Shown one piece after another: positions 37,701 to 50,116 of a stretch of 64,000 nucleotides of DNA. The notes under the pieces are model-generated. The model made no database searches. It was given only the letters and a program-made list of their open reading frames with translations, and was not told the DNA's origin. Numbering within the stretch: the stretch's first letter is position 1; each line of letters begins with the position of its first letter. A program made the translations under genes and the position numbers. Source of the stretch: Anisakis pegreffii (lineage: Eukaryota; Nematoda; Chromadorea; Rhabditida; Anisakidae); assembly GCA_035041965.1 (NCBI GenBank), contig JAPYMA010000083.1:62001-126000 (forward strand). Reading direction: 5' to 3'.

Positions 37701-40700
37701 AACATTTGCAAATAAATATGATGTACAATGAATATATGATTAGAGCAAAAGGCTCAGCATCATCATTATTATTAGTATGATGTATTTTTAGTATCATTAC
37801 CATTGGCAACTGGAGTAATAATAATGATAAGGATGGCAATAATTTTAATATTGTCCACATCATTTAAGAATGGAATTCATTTAAACAGTCCAAAATTCAG
37901 CTGTTAATTTCATCTGTGATCATTACTGGTTGAATTTCATTCCATGATCTCTTTTCTGTGGCTATCTATATCGGTCAAAATGTCCGCACACACGCGCCAA
38001 CATCACACCGCACTGATGGTACTGTCAGTTCGCTTGGATACTTCACAATTCATTAATACGATGTGGAATTGTTTCTTTTGGATCACATACAATTAACTGC
38101 ACACATGTGACTAGAAACTACAGATTTCTAGATGTATGATCGAAATATCAATTACTGGAATATGCAATATGTAATAGTAATATGCAATACTTTACTGGAG
38201 TGTTTAATGCTTCGAACAGTATGCCCGAATTCGTTGTACTTCCTCTACAGTATCCTCGCTCAGTCATTTCCACTAGAATTCATCGTAATCAAGCGTAAGC
38301 TGAACGATCAAAATACCGACTTATTGCGTCGTGAATCGTGTAAAAACTTGTTTCCAATTATTATTGTACGCTCGTTCGCATCGTTCATTGTTGTTGTCAA
38401 CGCGACCGTGAAAAGAAACCAATCAACACTGAATCAAATCAAATCACATGGATATTCATCGAAATCCAAACCCATTTGCCATTGAAATAAAAATCAGCAA
38501 AAAACAGCGATTGTGACAATGGAAAGAAAAAGTGCAAGATCTGATACAATGCCCACAAATCCTTTCAACCAATCTGATGAACCGATGCAAATTTATGACC
38601 ATCGCAAGGCAAGGACTTTTCAAAATCATCATAAACACTACAACTACGAGAAGTGAACGAAAACATGAAAAACAATGGGTGAAACTCATTAAAAGGAATC
38701 GAAATTGCCCAACGGCATTGAAAAACTTCAATTTAATGAGATTTTTTTCAGCAAATGAGACTGATTTTATGTATGTATGCAACAGAAAAAAATGCTCTTT
38801 GGATTTTTGAAGCGTTGTTTCGGATCTCGTTGCTCTAATTACTCTCAAGTCAGCATCTTATTTCTGCGCAGTTACGTGAGATCGACAATGACTGATGGAC
38901 GTGATGAGATGATCATTTTACCAAAAGCTGTTCACAAATTGAAATTACTTACTTGAAACTGTCGCTGAAATCCGATTTATAGGTTCGATAGCATTAACAA
39001 ATGGTTTGTGAACAATACAATTGTCATTTCTCTAATTACCAAACAATTTTTTTGTGATTGCTGCGTCTAAGAAGTAATTTTGGTACAGAAATCGTACCAG
39101 TGACGGGATTAATTTGTTGAATATGCGGTTTGGTGTGAACGCGAGAGAACTCTTCATACATATAAAAGTTGTTCTTAGCATGATGCCAGCGATTACTTCT
39201 CCCTGTGTTGAAAATCTACTGCTTCCTATAAGAGATTCATTTCTAGGCAGAAATATTGCTCCAGTGAGGAAACCAATCGCCTCAGTTACAGTAGTTGATA
39301 AGGCTCCCTACAATTTCAAGTCCATTTTTGCTATTGATTCAACTCATTGGAATTCAAAAACTGCAATGAGCATGTCCTGAACAATTGTAGTAACAATGAC
39401 TCGACTCGCTAAGTTAAATTCCTTCCTTCCTTCCAGTATGTAAATCCGGAAGATCTAGGTATCTTCATAGATGAATTGAAATTTTTTGCCACTTTCAATA
39501 AGGCATGAATCAGAGAAATTCAATTATATTCCAGTGAACACTCAGTTTCGGATCATTAAGAGTTCTGCGACCAATAACTGACATTTTTGAACAGTCGATG
39601 CAATTTCTCAATGCGATCATCAATTTTTGATGTCTTCTTCTATTAAGCAAACTTTCGCTACGATGATGTCACAATGTACGGGGCTGTTTCATTTCATATA
39701 ACGAAACGATTTTTTGTCGATAGGGCGGCACACTCAGATGCTCTATTAGATTATAATAGGAATGGCTAAAAAGTGTTTGAAAAACGCCCAGAAAAACCAG
39801 TGAAAAAAAATTCAAACGAATCACTTGAAAGTGATGGGAAAGTGTGTTGATTAGAGTTTGTTAGAGTTGATACGGTAGCATTATTACATTGCGGGCATGA
39901 ACACACTATATCGTCGTCGATGTTATCGTTGGGAACTATTCATATTCATTACTGACTTAGTGTTATGAGTTGATGTACTATCATAATGGAGTGGGATTAT
40001 TTTCGTTAATCGTTTGCATTCACATTTGTGATTGTTAGTAAAAATTGAACAGTGTTGGTCAGATTGAACAGCAATATTGGTGACAATATGTATGACGATA
40101 ATGATATGATTATCTCGGCAAAATTGAATCCAATTCTAGTGATCTTGTCTACAATCGTAAAATCAATACAGTATCTGTTTGGGATTCACCTGTTGATTAC
40201 CGCTATGTAACTTTGTCTGCTTGAACACATAAATGGAAATCGCTGAAAATAATATCGGTGATTTCAACTGCGATGATGAGTTGGTAAGTAATGTGTATAT
40301 TGATAACATGAATAGGATTTGTCACACCTGGGAACACTCACAATAAATGCTACAGTCTCATTATTAATTGTAATGTGCCGATGAGTTATCTATTCGAAAT
40401 TCAAATAATGATCGCTGATGATCAATTTTGTTGCTTCAAATAATGAATAATTGACGATGGCTTGCTGTGTGAATCTGAACAGTTGAATCAGCAGCGGTTA
40501 AGAGTTTAATTTGACTGAATGGAACGAATCAATTACGATGCACAAATGAAATGATTTATTGCTGAATGCGATAGAATATAATTTCATTGAATTGCGATCA
40601 ATTGAGAGAAATTCTATTCTCAGTCTGTTGTTCGTACAAGAAATCACAGTCATCATCATCATAATCAACAGTATTCTAACAGTAACAGTGACACTTTTAA

Positions 40701-43700
40701 TAAGAATTACGATACATTTGACGATAGATCCCACATTAAATACAGTGATGATAGAGCTGACTGGAACGATCTTATACTTATCTAGGTGTGAGCTATTTAA
40801 TGATTTTGATTTGAGCATGATATCCGGTCTTATGTGAAGATTAACGCAAATCACAGTTATAATCTATGTGAAAGCTCACGATGAGAATGTTTCACTGGTG
40901 TATAATATGATCAGAATTATGTTTCATATTAAGACGCTTGGAAACATTATGATTTTGGACGAATCTTAAGGAAAAAACGTTGCATTGTGTTCAAATAGAT
41001 ATTTATGAATATGTTTTCTGAATGCACATTCATTCATTCATGAACGTTACAATGGTCTCTAGTGAACACACTCAAAAGTCAGTCGGTTGCATCAAAGTGA
41101 TTTCGATTGAATGTTGCATAATTGCGTTGATGTGTGCAAGGCGGCCGACTGAGGCCTTAAGTTAGTTATTTCTCTGTGATGAGTAAGGACGAATCGAATC
41201 ATCAGAATTGATTGAGCTGAGCAAAAAGGGACATGAAAGGTTGAAAAGGGTTCCATTATGATGAGGAGATTACGGGGTGATAATATGATGAATTGAATGT
41301 GATGATGAATTGAATGCGATGACTGAAGTAACATGATGATCGTGAACAATTCAAGGCATTATATTAGGCATTCATCGTGCATAATACAACATAATGAATT
41401 GACGTTATTGTTGCTATTTTATTATTATTATTATTGCTATTATTATTAATATAAATATTAATATTACTATTACTGTATTATAAATTATATGATATTGTAG
41501 ATCAAATTGCACATTCACATCTATTAATTCACACTATTCATCATAAAGAAATTATTTTAACGAAGAAGAATCGTTTTTACAAATGAGATGAAACGAACAC
41601 AAAAGAGTGCATGAACAGAGTGAATGATTACGCATGATTCTGACTTTGATTGGGACGTTATTATTTATTATTATTATTACTAATATTAATTTCATTACTG
41701 TCATAATGATCACCATTTTGCTGGTACTGCTAATATTGTCATAATGGCCTATCATTACGGCTCCATCGTATTATCCGTCGGAGTGTTTGTCAGCACCTGA
41801 ATAGTTCAGTAAAATTTGATTTTATAGTCAGAAATGAGTTAGGAACAGACTTGGTTTAGTACATCACTCGAATGTACTAATCAATTTTCTTGAATGGGTA
41901 GCCGCTTAGCTGCTTTCATCTTTTTGGTGCTAACATCGCACGGTAGAGAACCATAAGTCCTCAGGTGTATTGCATGAGAAACGGAAACAATTTTCCAACA
42001 ATATTAGGCTGGAATCGAAGTATCAGATGCTTCATTATTGTGGCAGCCAGAATTCCTCACTGATTTATCAAAATGGTTCAATTTTTTACGAAAGAAGGAG
42101 TGGATCTCATTCATTCCTGTCATAACACTAGCCAGTCTCTTTGTTCCAACATCCATGTCTATTACGGAATATTGAATCTTTTAATCTTATCTTCTCTTTA
42201 CGATCAGATTTCTCAGCGTTTAATGATGTTGTTTGCATTGTACCTAAACATAATGCAAAAACGAAAACACTGGTGAGAATTCAATCTGATTTACATGAAA
42301 ACATGCAATAGAACCATGAGTAGTGAGTGTATAATCTAATGATGAGAGCCAAAAGCTGATATTTATTTGTCTAACTCAACAAATACGTACACTCCTAACT
42401 CATCGCTAACGTCATTTACTTATGAATGATGAGGCTAGCATTGATGGAATAGGGATCAACAAATGGAGTGTTATTTTTTAGATGATCGTTTTGAATTTCC
42501 GTCGAAATCCATCTGATTAGGCCTTACAGTCAGCATGTAAAACTAAGCTTCTCAGCGATATCTCACCACTGAAAGTTCTGATAATTGGAAAATAGAGCAG
42601 ACTGGTATCGCTAGAAATTCTGGTATCAAGTAGACAATCACGTGATTAGAAGACAGTTTACTTTAAGACTTGCAAGCAAGTTCAATTTAGTGATAAATGA
42701 GCAGAGGTGTACTGGTATCAATACAGTCGTGACTTGCTAGATGCAAAGATCAGTGAACAATTAAGAGCAAATCAAGAAAGCAGTTGATCAATAACTGAGG
42801 GAATGTTCAGGTGTTCGGCCGTTCGGTCTCTTCCCTTTGGTGCCTCCATCGCCATCGTCACCAACAGAATCCGGTCGATTGCCGACAGTCTCAACACGAA
42901 ATCCTTTGTGTTTGTCACCGAATTCATTATCGCTCAACAAGAAGCAATCTCGGCCCACGTTTACGGGCCATCAAGTAAGTGATATACGCGCTTCTTGAGC
43001 AACTGATAAGTCACAGCTGATTAGTTGATTAAATAAATCGGAATCCACCAATTTTGGATTCCAGTATCACCTTTCAGTCATTTCAGTTTTATAAACTGCT
43101 GCAAATTCTGCTCTCAAACTGACTAGAATTGCAAGGATGAGCGAGATCCCATGGAAAATGGATAAGTTATATCCAAAATGATCAGTAATTTGTACAAATG
43201 TGGACAATAGAATATAAAAGTTGCATTCTAAACATTTGAATGTATTGATCGGGATAATGAGGATAATCAGGATGATATAGTGAAAAATCGTTTCAGATTT
43301 TTATGTTGGAGAAGAAATTCGAGCAAACCAAATATTTGGCCGGTTCCGATCGTGCACAGCTAGCTCAAGAGCTGAACATGAGCGAAAGTCAAGTTAAGGT
43401 GAGTCTTGACATCATCACGTATTTCAGGCAGAAATATCTGATACTCTCATGCACTCGGCAATAACTTGACGAGGTGTATTTATCAAAAATCCATGGTTGT
43501 CATTGAACTGTTCAAAAATTTCATTGATAAGCTGAATAATCTATTTTAAACGTCCTTATCTATTAGTCTAATAACAAATAACTGATCTGTACGTCCGTTG
43601 AAGCTGAATTTCGCTGAGAAACTTCAAATCTTCATCACTGTACCATTCATCTCAGCGATCCATACTAATCTCAATCCATCCTAGAACATGTATGCTCATT

Positions 43701-46700
43701 CAACGTATCCTTCCCTTCACAAACCAAGTGATTTATTCGCCATGATCGTGCATGCTGACAAGTTTACTCATTGGTCTATTTATTTGCTCGTTAGATTGTT
43801 CACATGTCTGAACAATTGGATAATACGAATGCGATCATGAAATCATTAATCATAAAGAAGATCGTAACTAATCATTCGAAACCGCAAATGATAAATTGCC
43901 GACATATGGGATTAGGATATGCATGGTAGTCATTTAATCATCGTTAAGGTTTTACATTCGTTTTGAGCTTGACAATTAAAGAGGTGGTTGTTTATGCAAT
44001 AACGCTTAAGCTTTTGCAAATTCTTCGTTTGTTATTAATTCAAATTTGATCATAAAAGAAGATATATTGACATATCACATTATGTCCACACGCTGAACAA
44101 TTGAATCGATCTTACGATGTGATGTATCACATCACAATATCATCATTTATCTCACTTAGTGCACACATCAGTGTGACTACTCATAAATGCACATTTATGA
44201 TCTATTCGTATCAATTTGTAGCAATTGATCTGCAACAACATGCAGCTGTTGCATCCTGATGCCAATGAAACCGTCATAACATTTCTGATAAATTACTGAC
44301 AAATAGAAGAAGTTAGCTTTCGCCTACGATGATGAGCCAAAATCATCACCATCGAACTGACCGAGTTTATTTGAACCAAGTACCTAGCTCTGATGCAAAT
44401 AGACAGCCAGGAAATATTGACTATTTAAAAACAAAATGAATGAGTGGAGTCTATGCGACGCAGTCGATCGGCTCATATTTCGGACAAAACTTCCGGATTA
44501 TTTTTCGAAGAATCATATTCCAATGAAAACCTGTCCTGTTCCATAGCAGATATGAAACATGCGGTAATGTGCTGATATTAGGCGAAAGGAAACGAAAATC
44601 GTGACAGTTCAATAAGCTTCAAAATGCATTAGCTTTAAAATGTAAGTGCATGAGTTCAAGGTTTATAAATATCCATTACTTTCATCACTTCATTTTGGAA
44701 AGATTGTTGCATTTTCATAGGATCATCATCGTTATCCAGATGAATTCCAGTTGTTTGTTCATAGCAACAATCATATTAATAGTTCATAGCACTTTCGTAT
44801 TAATACAATGAAACGTGTTTACAATCGCAAAAACATTTCATATCAAATATTAATATTATTCATTGTATGTGCTCGCGTATTAGCAATCTAATATATTCAT
44901 TGCATGTGTTTATTTGCGCTACACATTCATTGAGCACATTAACTGCTTATGCAAATTAGTACGAAGCGAACGAAGATGGTACATGCATGTGTCTGCTTGC
45001 AACATTTGTTGCTATGATATCTTTTGAGGGAAGGAATATGCCATCGTGACTCTTTTGCATGATCCCTCTGATGACATCAGTAAGGATAATCATAGACACT
45101 TTGAAAATAATTACACTGGCAATAAATAAAGCAAAAGATGATCTCTGCATTGAAATATGATAGGAAGACGACGCAAATGTTGAACAAATGAATGCATGAA
45201 AAAGACTTTTGCATGAGTATCATAATAATGATTATACGACTGAAAATCGTTTTTGAACCAGCACTAAATTGTAATTTCATCCATAATTCAGCATCATTTC
45301 AGTAAGGTGAGGCATTCATATTCCATATGTGTCTATTTACATTCCGTGCATCTATGTATTCGTGTAGTTATTTTCGAAGTAAGTAGCATGAAAAGGTGTT
45401 TTGAAGGGCATAAATCACTGCAACTGATGATACAAATTCGGCGGATCCGAAGACAACTCATAAACTACTGACGAATTCGAATACGATTTCTCCCAGTCAT
45501 ATCACCACTATTTTTCAAGATGTATTGATATAATCTCAATCTATCTCGAAAGTATATGGAACTTCATCGTATAACAAATCTATAAGCATTTTGCTCGCTC
45601 ACCACTAGGTGATCCAATACCAAATCCAATACCAAACCAAATAATTGCTTGTGAGGAGGTGTTACTTACTGCCTATGATGCGAGTCGAAATCTTAAGTGA
45701 TAACTGCTGCAAAAATAGCAAAATTTATGAATATCATCATTTGCATAATACTGCTACAAGCATTCAGCTAGAACGTTTGCGAAGATACGGTAGTGCTCTG
45801 TCATCATATTCCACTGTGATCATACGAATGAGCAAAAACTTATATCATCTCTTTTCTTCATTCGCCCTATGCAATAAGAATGCAATGAACGAACACAATA
45901 AGAGTGTAACCGTGCTTTCTTCAAACCGTGTGTCTTCTTTCATCTCATTTACATTCTCATTTGTCTCGTTTCTCGAAGATTTTGTCAACACTCTCAGCCT
46001 TTGCTTTTCAGCACTCAACGCTGGAATGATTGATGCAAAGAATTGGCTCTCAGCGAGAAATTCGTCTTATGCCTCCTTATTTCTAAGCACTCCCAAGAGA
46101 AGAGAATGTGTTGGTAGAGCCATAAGTAGATGTCAGTGATACTGACTTAAGAGAACGATTCAGTGAACGGTTGTTTGAAAACATCTTCTGATGATAAGCT
46201 GAAAACAATAAAGAATAATTTTATGATCTGTCACATATCGCATCAAATGAAAGTAGCTGTTGGATGCATTACATGCATAAGATACTGCTTGTATAGTTGT
46301 AGATGCATGACCAGTGCCAGTGATAGTTACAATTTGGATTTGATTATTCATTTCATGCAAAAAATTGAATGAATTGTTTTGCACCTAGCAGTTCAATTTG
46401 ACAAGCACTTTTGTATTATTAAATCTTACCTAATTTTACTTCCCCATCGTATTCGTCCTGAATTTAGTACGGTGCTCCTCCATTTTATCAGTTCTTCCTA
46501 CATTACTTGTCATGTGAAAGTACCGAATGATCGCGAGTCGGTATCCTTAGTGGAGCTTTCTGACAGGAAACTCTTATGTGAAAATGATACTTGTGGTGGA
46601 GACCAACTAACATAGAAGTAAATGGAATCGTTAGATGCAGCTTCTATTGTCAGTATCAATGTGATATGTTTGTCGATTGATCAGAGCTGATCGAAGTGGA

Positions 46701-48223
46701 ATTATTTGAAAGGCATATGCTCAGCCAAGGTTTGGAGTATGATTGCAAATAAGCAATGAGAATGATCACATGCCAAATGCTAGCAATAATAGCAACAGCA
46801 ATAGTGGGGTTATTATGAACGATGCTCATATTTAGCAACAATGTTAACAAATATCATAACAATCTTTTACGATTGTTCCATTCACAAGTGTGTTCACTAT
46901 TGTTGCAATGATTATCACGATCAGTGCTCTAAACGGAGGAGGCTATTGAATATTTGAATGACGCTTTCGGTTGACGCTTGAATGGTGGTGTTCTCGTGGT
47001 TCCATTAAATTTTATTGTGTTCATCTCGATTAGCTCTTCTTGTATATTGGATTACATTATACAATGAACAGCACTGTGTTTGCTTTCATGATTTGCCACA
47101 GAAATGGAATATAGAGAACACATTTGACGTTTGCTATGCGATCTCGAACTGGTCATACGATAAAAGCACACTTCATATGATACAATATTCTCTCAAACTG
47201 CACATGATCTCATCTTATTGTCAGCAATACATCTTATCATTTACCCTTACATGTCTCATCAGCACCTTATATTCACTCATTTTCATGTTCACAACTCTCA
47301 GTTCCAGTTTTTTGTTGAAATTTCTCCTGTATTTGATGATCACTCTATTGTACAGATCACTGTCGACATGAACGACTGTAACGGTGACATGAATCTACAC
47401 TCGTAGTAGTCAGTGTTTGCTAAGAATACAACATGAATTAAAATGGTCGTCATGTTTTCCAAGCGAAAGCGCTGAGGGGGAAAATTGCTAAGAAACATTT
47501 TAAGTCGAATGCGATGCTATAATATGAAATAAGATGCAATGAATTACCACAAGGGATATTGGATTCGAAATGATCACGAGCAAATATCAAATATCAAATA
47601 AAAAACAAATTAGGCATCGGGAATTGGATAGATCTCTTTGCTACTAATGCAATATCACAACATTTCGGTCATAAAGACGTTATAATTGCGCGTAACGGAT
47701 TGAGTAATTTTTGGTGGATTACACTGTCATCTACGTCTACTTGTTGAGATGAGTGAGATATTTCTGAAAATGAAAACCATATTTGTGAAGAGTATGCAAA
47801 TTCTAGCTGATCCGAACCTCATTCTATTCAGTCACAAAGTGAAACTTATTCGAACATGACGGAAAGCTTCATTAACTGGTTACTGGCTTGCTTATGCAAT
47901 TCATAAATTCGATTTTGAACGGTTCAAAGCAAATAATTGTATGTGACTATCCAGCATGTCAGATTATTTTCGAAACGATCAACTTGAACTTGATCAATTC
48001 ATCGTGATCACTCAAATGATGAATCAATCGGCAATCAAAAGATCAACTGACCAATTAGCTTGAATTCCAGGTTTGGTTCCAGAATCGACGCACAAAATGG
48101 CGAAAGAAAGAGGCCGCTGACAATACCTTGGTGAAACGCAGTGAAGCTCCTCTGGATGCCGCCTCTTCGCCCCAATCCACCCCATTGCAGTCGATAACTC
48201 CATTCCTGTCGTCACCAAACTGA
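34652..48223 (+). CDS. cog-1: NK6-class homeobox transcription factor (COG-1/Nkx6), 7 exons
   Basis: Exons: 34652-34768, 35120-35328, 36311-36512, 36792-36894, 42811-42974, 43297-43398, 48071-48223. All introns are GT-AG, all phases match and the sum is 1,050 nt, giving 349 residues. The homeodomain is residues 254-313: RPTFTGHQ in the N-terminal arm, FEQTKYLAG in helix 1 and the loop after it, [11 protein letters not shown], then helix 3 [13 protein letters not shown] with the invariant W48, F49, N51 and R53 and with Q50. FEQTKYLAG and [18 protein letters not shown] are NK6-class signatures. YSISKLL at 91-97 fits the eh1 motif that binds Groucho/UNC-37. An Ala-rich tract lies at about 148-164 and a Ser/Pro-rich linker precedes the homeodomain. 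The family acts in the nucleus as a repressor in neuronal and gonadal/vulval fate. In C. elegans cog-1 controls ASE neuron asymmetry and is repressed by the microRNA lsy-6. The start is the least certain part: an upstream exon or another ATG is possible. Confidence 0.9.
35120..35328 (+). CDS. cog-1: cog-1 exon 2 with eh1-like motif
   Basis: Acceptor TTACAG, donor GTTGGT; 69 codons plus 2 nt, residues 40-108. It carries YSISKLL followed by EKKEP near its end, an eh1/TN-like repressor motif. Another acceptor at 35,096 (CTGCAG) is stronger by sequence but would shift the frame relative to exon 1. Confidence 0.75.
36311..36512 (+). CDS. cog-1: cog-1 exon 3, Ala-rich
   Basis: Acceptor GAATTCAG, donor GTTAGC. 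One base completes the Arg codon split from exon 2, then 67 codons follow (residues 110-176). It contains [11 protein letters not shown] and a run rich in Ala. GC content is clearly higher than in flanking introns, which supports coding. Confidence 0.88.
36792..36894 (+). CDS. cog-1: cog-1 exon 4
   Basis: Acceptor ATCTTTCAG, donor GTTCGT; 34 codons plus 1 nt, Ser-rich ([12 protein letters not shown]). It supplies exactly the phase needed between exon 3 (phase 0 end) and exon 5 (two leading bases), which is the main reason for calling it. Confidence 0.75.
36895..42810 (+). other. cog-1 intron 4 (5.9 kb), no gene recognised inside
   Basis: Large intron before the homeobox exons. It holds ATT-type tracts near 37,410-37,460, 41,410-41,475 and 41,655-41,690, and open frames on both strands with no recognised domain. 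It could hold enhancers. No nested gene is supported. Confidence 0.7.
42811..42974 (+). CDS. cog-1: cog-1 exon 5, start of homeodomain
   Basis: Acceptor ATGTTCAG, donor GTAAGT. Two bases complete a Gly codon, then 54 codons follow. A Pro/Ser-rich linker leads into [13 protein letters not shown], homeodomain positions 1-12. The intron falls between Q12 and I13. Confidence 0.95.
43297..43398 (+). CDS. cog-1: cog-1 exon 6, homeodomain helices 1-2
   Basis: Acceptor CGTTTCAG, donor GTGAGT, 34 codons, phase 0 at both ends. It encodes homeodomain positions 13-46, from [16 protein letters not shown] to MSESQVK. The intron falls between K46 and V47. Confidence 0.97.
43399..48070 (+). other. cog-1 intron 6 (4.7 kb), no gene recognised inside
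   Basis: This intron splits the homeodomain before the recognition helix. It contains the longest open frame of the window (45,645-46,139 +, 164 codons), which has biased composition and no known domain, so it is not called. Confidence 0.7.
48071..48223 (+). CDS. cog-1: cog-1 exon 7, recognition helix and C-terminus
   Basis: Acceptor ATTCCAG; opens with [17 protein letters not shown], homeodomain positions 47-60 plus a short tail, and ends with TGA at 48,221-48,223. The tail of about 36 residues is Ser/Pro/Thr-rich and short. Confidence 0.97.
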   Translation, partial: VWFQNRRTKWRKKEAADNTLVKRSEAPLDAASSPQSTPLQSITPFLSSPN

Positions 48224-48420
48224 TCGCAGAAGTCACAAACCTTCAGGCGTGCAAACTGCACTCGTGCACATGTTCCATGCCACACTGTACGAGTTATGGC
48301 ATGCTTCTGCGCTATAGCATCAGCAAAATATACCATACCGCTGCGTGCCACCATTCTGTGTCGCTCCAACGACACCTTACGACAAAAAGAAACATCCTCG
48401 GGTACTTCTACGAAAACAAA

Positions 48421-48428
48421 ATACAAAA
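48421..48428 (+). promoter_or_regulatory. lsy-6-type microRNA seed site 1
   Basis: ATACAAAA is the exact complement of nucleotides 1-8 (UUUUGUAU) of C. elegans lsy-6 as known to me. Just upstream, CGAAAA could pair with the UUUCG near the microRNA 3' end. In C. elegans the cog-1 3' UTR is the established lsy-6 target and has two such sites. Confidence 0.6.
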
Positions 48429-48454
48429 CATAATTTGCCACCAACGAATGATAT

Positions 48455-48462
48455 ATACAAAA
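48455..48462 (+). promoter_or_regulatory. lsy-6-type microRNA seed site 2
   Basis: A second ATACAAAA starts 34 nt after the first, preceded by CGAATG ten bases upstream, which again could pair with the microRNA 3' part (CAUUUCG) apart from one missing A. It lies 14 nt before the candidate ATTAAA signal. Confidence 0.6.
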
Positions 48463-48475
48463 AGATTTAATTTGC

Positions 48476-48481
48476 ATTAAA
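48476..48481 (+). terminator. Candidate poly(A) signal ATTAAA for cog-1
   Basis: Variant hexamer 253 nt after the stop codon with a GT-rich stretch behind it (TGTGTTGAGTGTTTTC). Confidence 0.45.
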
Positions 48482-48500
48482 TGTGTTGAGTGTTTTCATT

Positions 48501-49480
48501 GATCAAATACGTATTTCTGTGTATTATTGTAATTTTTTTTTGCTTTGTTTGAACGCAAAATAATTTTGATTGTTCTGATTCAATGGTTGAATGTGCAATA
48601 GATGGATGTGACTCAACGACTAGAACACTTCATGAAATATAATGAAGTTAATCACGAGTTGCTTCAATTCAACTATCCGTGTTCTCACAACTGGAAGAAA
48701 TTCATCGATTCGAGAATTGCAAACGCTCTGAGAATTTGAAATATCACCACTATCGCAACACAAAAAAAATTCCGAGCTTTCATTATAGCACTCAACGTGC
48801 TTGAGACTTTTCGTCTGAAAAAAAAAGCGCAAAGAAACCAGAATATCAGGAAGAAACTGAAAAGAAAAAGCGAAAAAGATGCGAAATTCCAATCGTGCAT
48901 ATTTCAATCCTGTTTCATCCGTCCAACGTGTTCACCATTCATATGATCTCGTTTATCAACTTGTTATGTGTTCTTCGTTTTCTGTTCTCTTCTGTTCAAT
49001 TCGCAAGGGTTTAATACTGAAATTTGGCCAATTTCCTCAGTCATCTCGAATGTAATCTAAATAATTCTCATCATATTATTGCAAGCAATAGCTGTAATAT
49101 TCATGAGCACAATGCTGTAGTGATGTGTGTAAAAATTACATCAACAATAAGGTAGATGCGAACGGTCAAGATTAAGCAACAATGAGGTTTATAGTGGCTG
49201 ATGGCCACAAAACGAGAATGATTGCGATTGCAAATCACACATGATTTATATTATAATGTATCTAAGATGTGGCTCAAACGTTTCTATACCACGATGCTCG
49301 ATAAATTATCATATAATACAAAAATTTGATTGCACTTAATGCGAAACTCAAAATATGAATGCAAAATTTTCGTTTAGTTCGTTTATTTCTAATCATCGTC
49401 GATTTTGTTCGGATATTATGTGAACTTGAATGTGTAATTTGCAGACGATTAGGCAATAAAATTTGATATTATCCAGGTGA
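48501..49480. other. Intergenic, no gene recognised
   Basis: No supported gene. A third, isolated ATACAAAA lies at 49,316-49,323, which shows that the octamer also occurs as background. Confidence 0.55.
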
Positions 49481-49770
49481 AATTCGATCATGCTGTCGAA
49501 TCTCTTGCGTCACCGCATTCACGCCGGTTCGATTGCCGTTGGCGGAGGAAAGTTTTGCTTGAAACCGAGTGGTGTAGCAATATTATTAATGTTGTGAGCC
49601 TGGGCCAGGTTTTCAATGAGCCTACGGAGTATGATGATGAATTGCTGCTGAAAAACCAACTCACAGAACATTTCCTTTGCAACACCGTAAGGCAAAGGGA
49701 TTAGACATTCCATCTTGCGCAGTAAACGTCCTTTGCAATACCTTAGCAGCCGGCATTGAAACATGCTTTA
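49481..49770 (+). repeat. Dispersed repeat fragment, left part of the family
   Basis: The core 49,549-49,609 (AAAGTTTTGCTTGAAACCG to GGGCCAGG) matches 61,491-61,551 with about eight differences in 61 bp by eye. It lies upstream of the satellite-like monomers and copy A, in the same order as in copy E. It is probably the left end of a longer element. Confidence 0.65.
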
Positions 49771-50116
49771 TTGTGTTGCGCTAAGACATGAAGTTTTGAC
49801 ATGCTTTCATAGACTGTTTTATGGAACACCGACATATATAGATTCTAGAAACTAAAGAATCTGGAGAGTCTCTCGGAGGAGTGAAACTGTCAAGCTCACT
49901 CTCACAAGTAAAACATGGAAAAGATTCAAACATAGAACGAAGTAAAATTGTCAGTACGCATAATCTCTAACGACGTAAATGAGCGCTTTCAAACTAAGTG
50001 ATTCTTATGAATTGAGCACTGAATAATCGGAACTAATCAGTCCAAAATGGGGAGCTGCCTAATCATGTTCGGTATGTAATGCAGGATCGTCATGTTAAAA
50101 CCAACGGTGCTCTAAA

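Larger units (their letters stand above)
48224..48500 (+). other. Probable cog-1 3' UTR
   Basis: The sequence between the stop and a candidate ATTAAA poly(A) signal at 48,476-48,481, which is followed by a GT-rich stretch. If that signal is used, the UTR is about 270-280 nt and both ATACAAAA octamers lie in its last 60 nt. No AATAAA occurs closer. Confidence 0.6.

Noticed and set aside
38456..38848. 130-codon frame on the - strand in cog-1 intron 4
   Set aside because: A + strand frame overlaps it, and neither has a recognisable domain or splice context.
45645..46139. 164-codon open frame in cog-1 intron 6
   Set aside because: Longest frame in the window outside the genes, but it has no known domain and no homology-like blocks, and it lies in an intron in AT-rich DNA. 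Chance is the simpler reading.
49316..49323. Third ATACAAAA octamer
   Set aside because: It lies about 1.1 kb past the cog-1 stop, beyond the candidate poly(A) signal, and has no CGAA upstream at the same spacing; treated as background.
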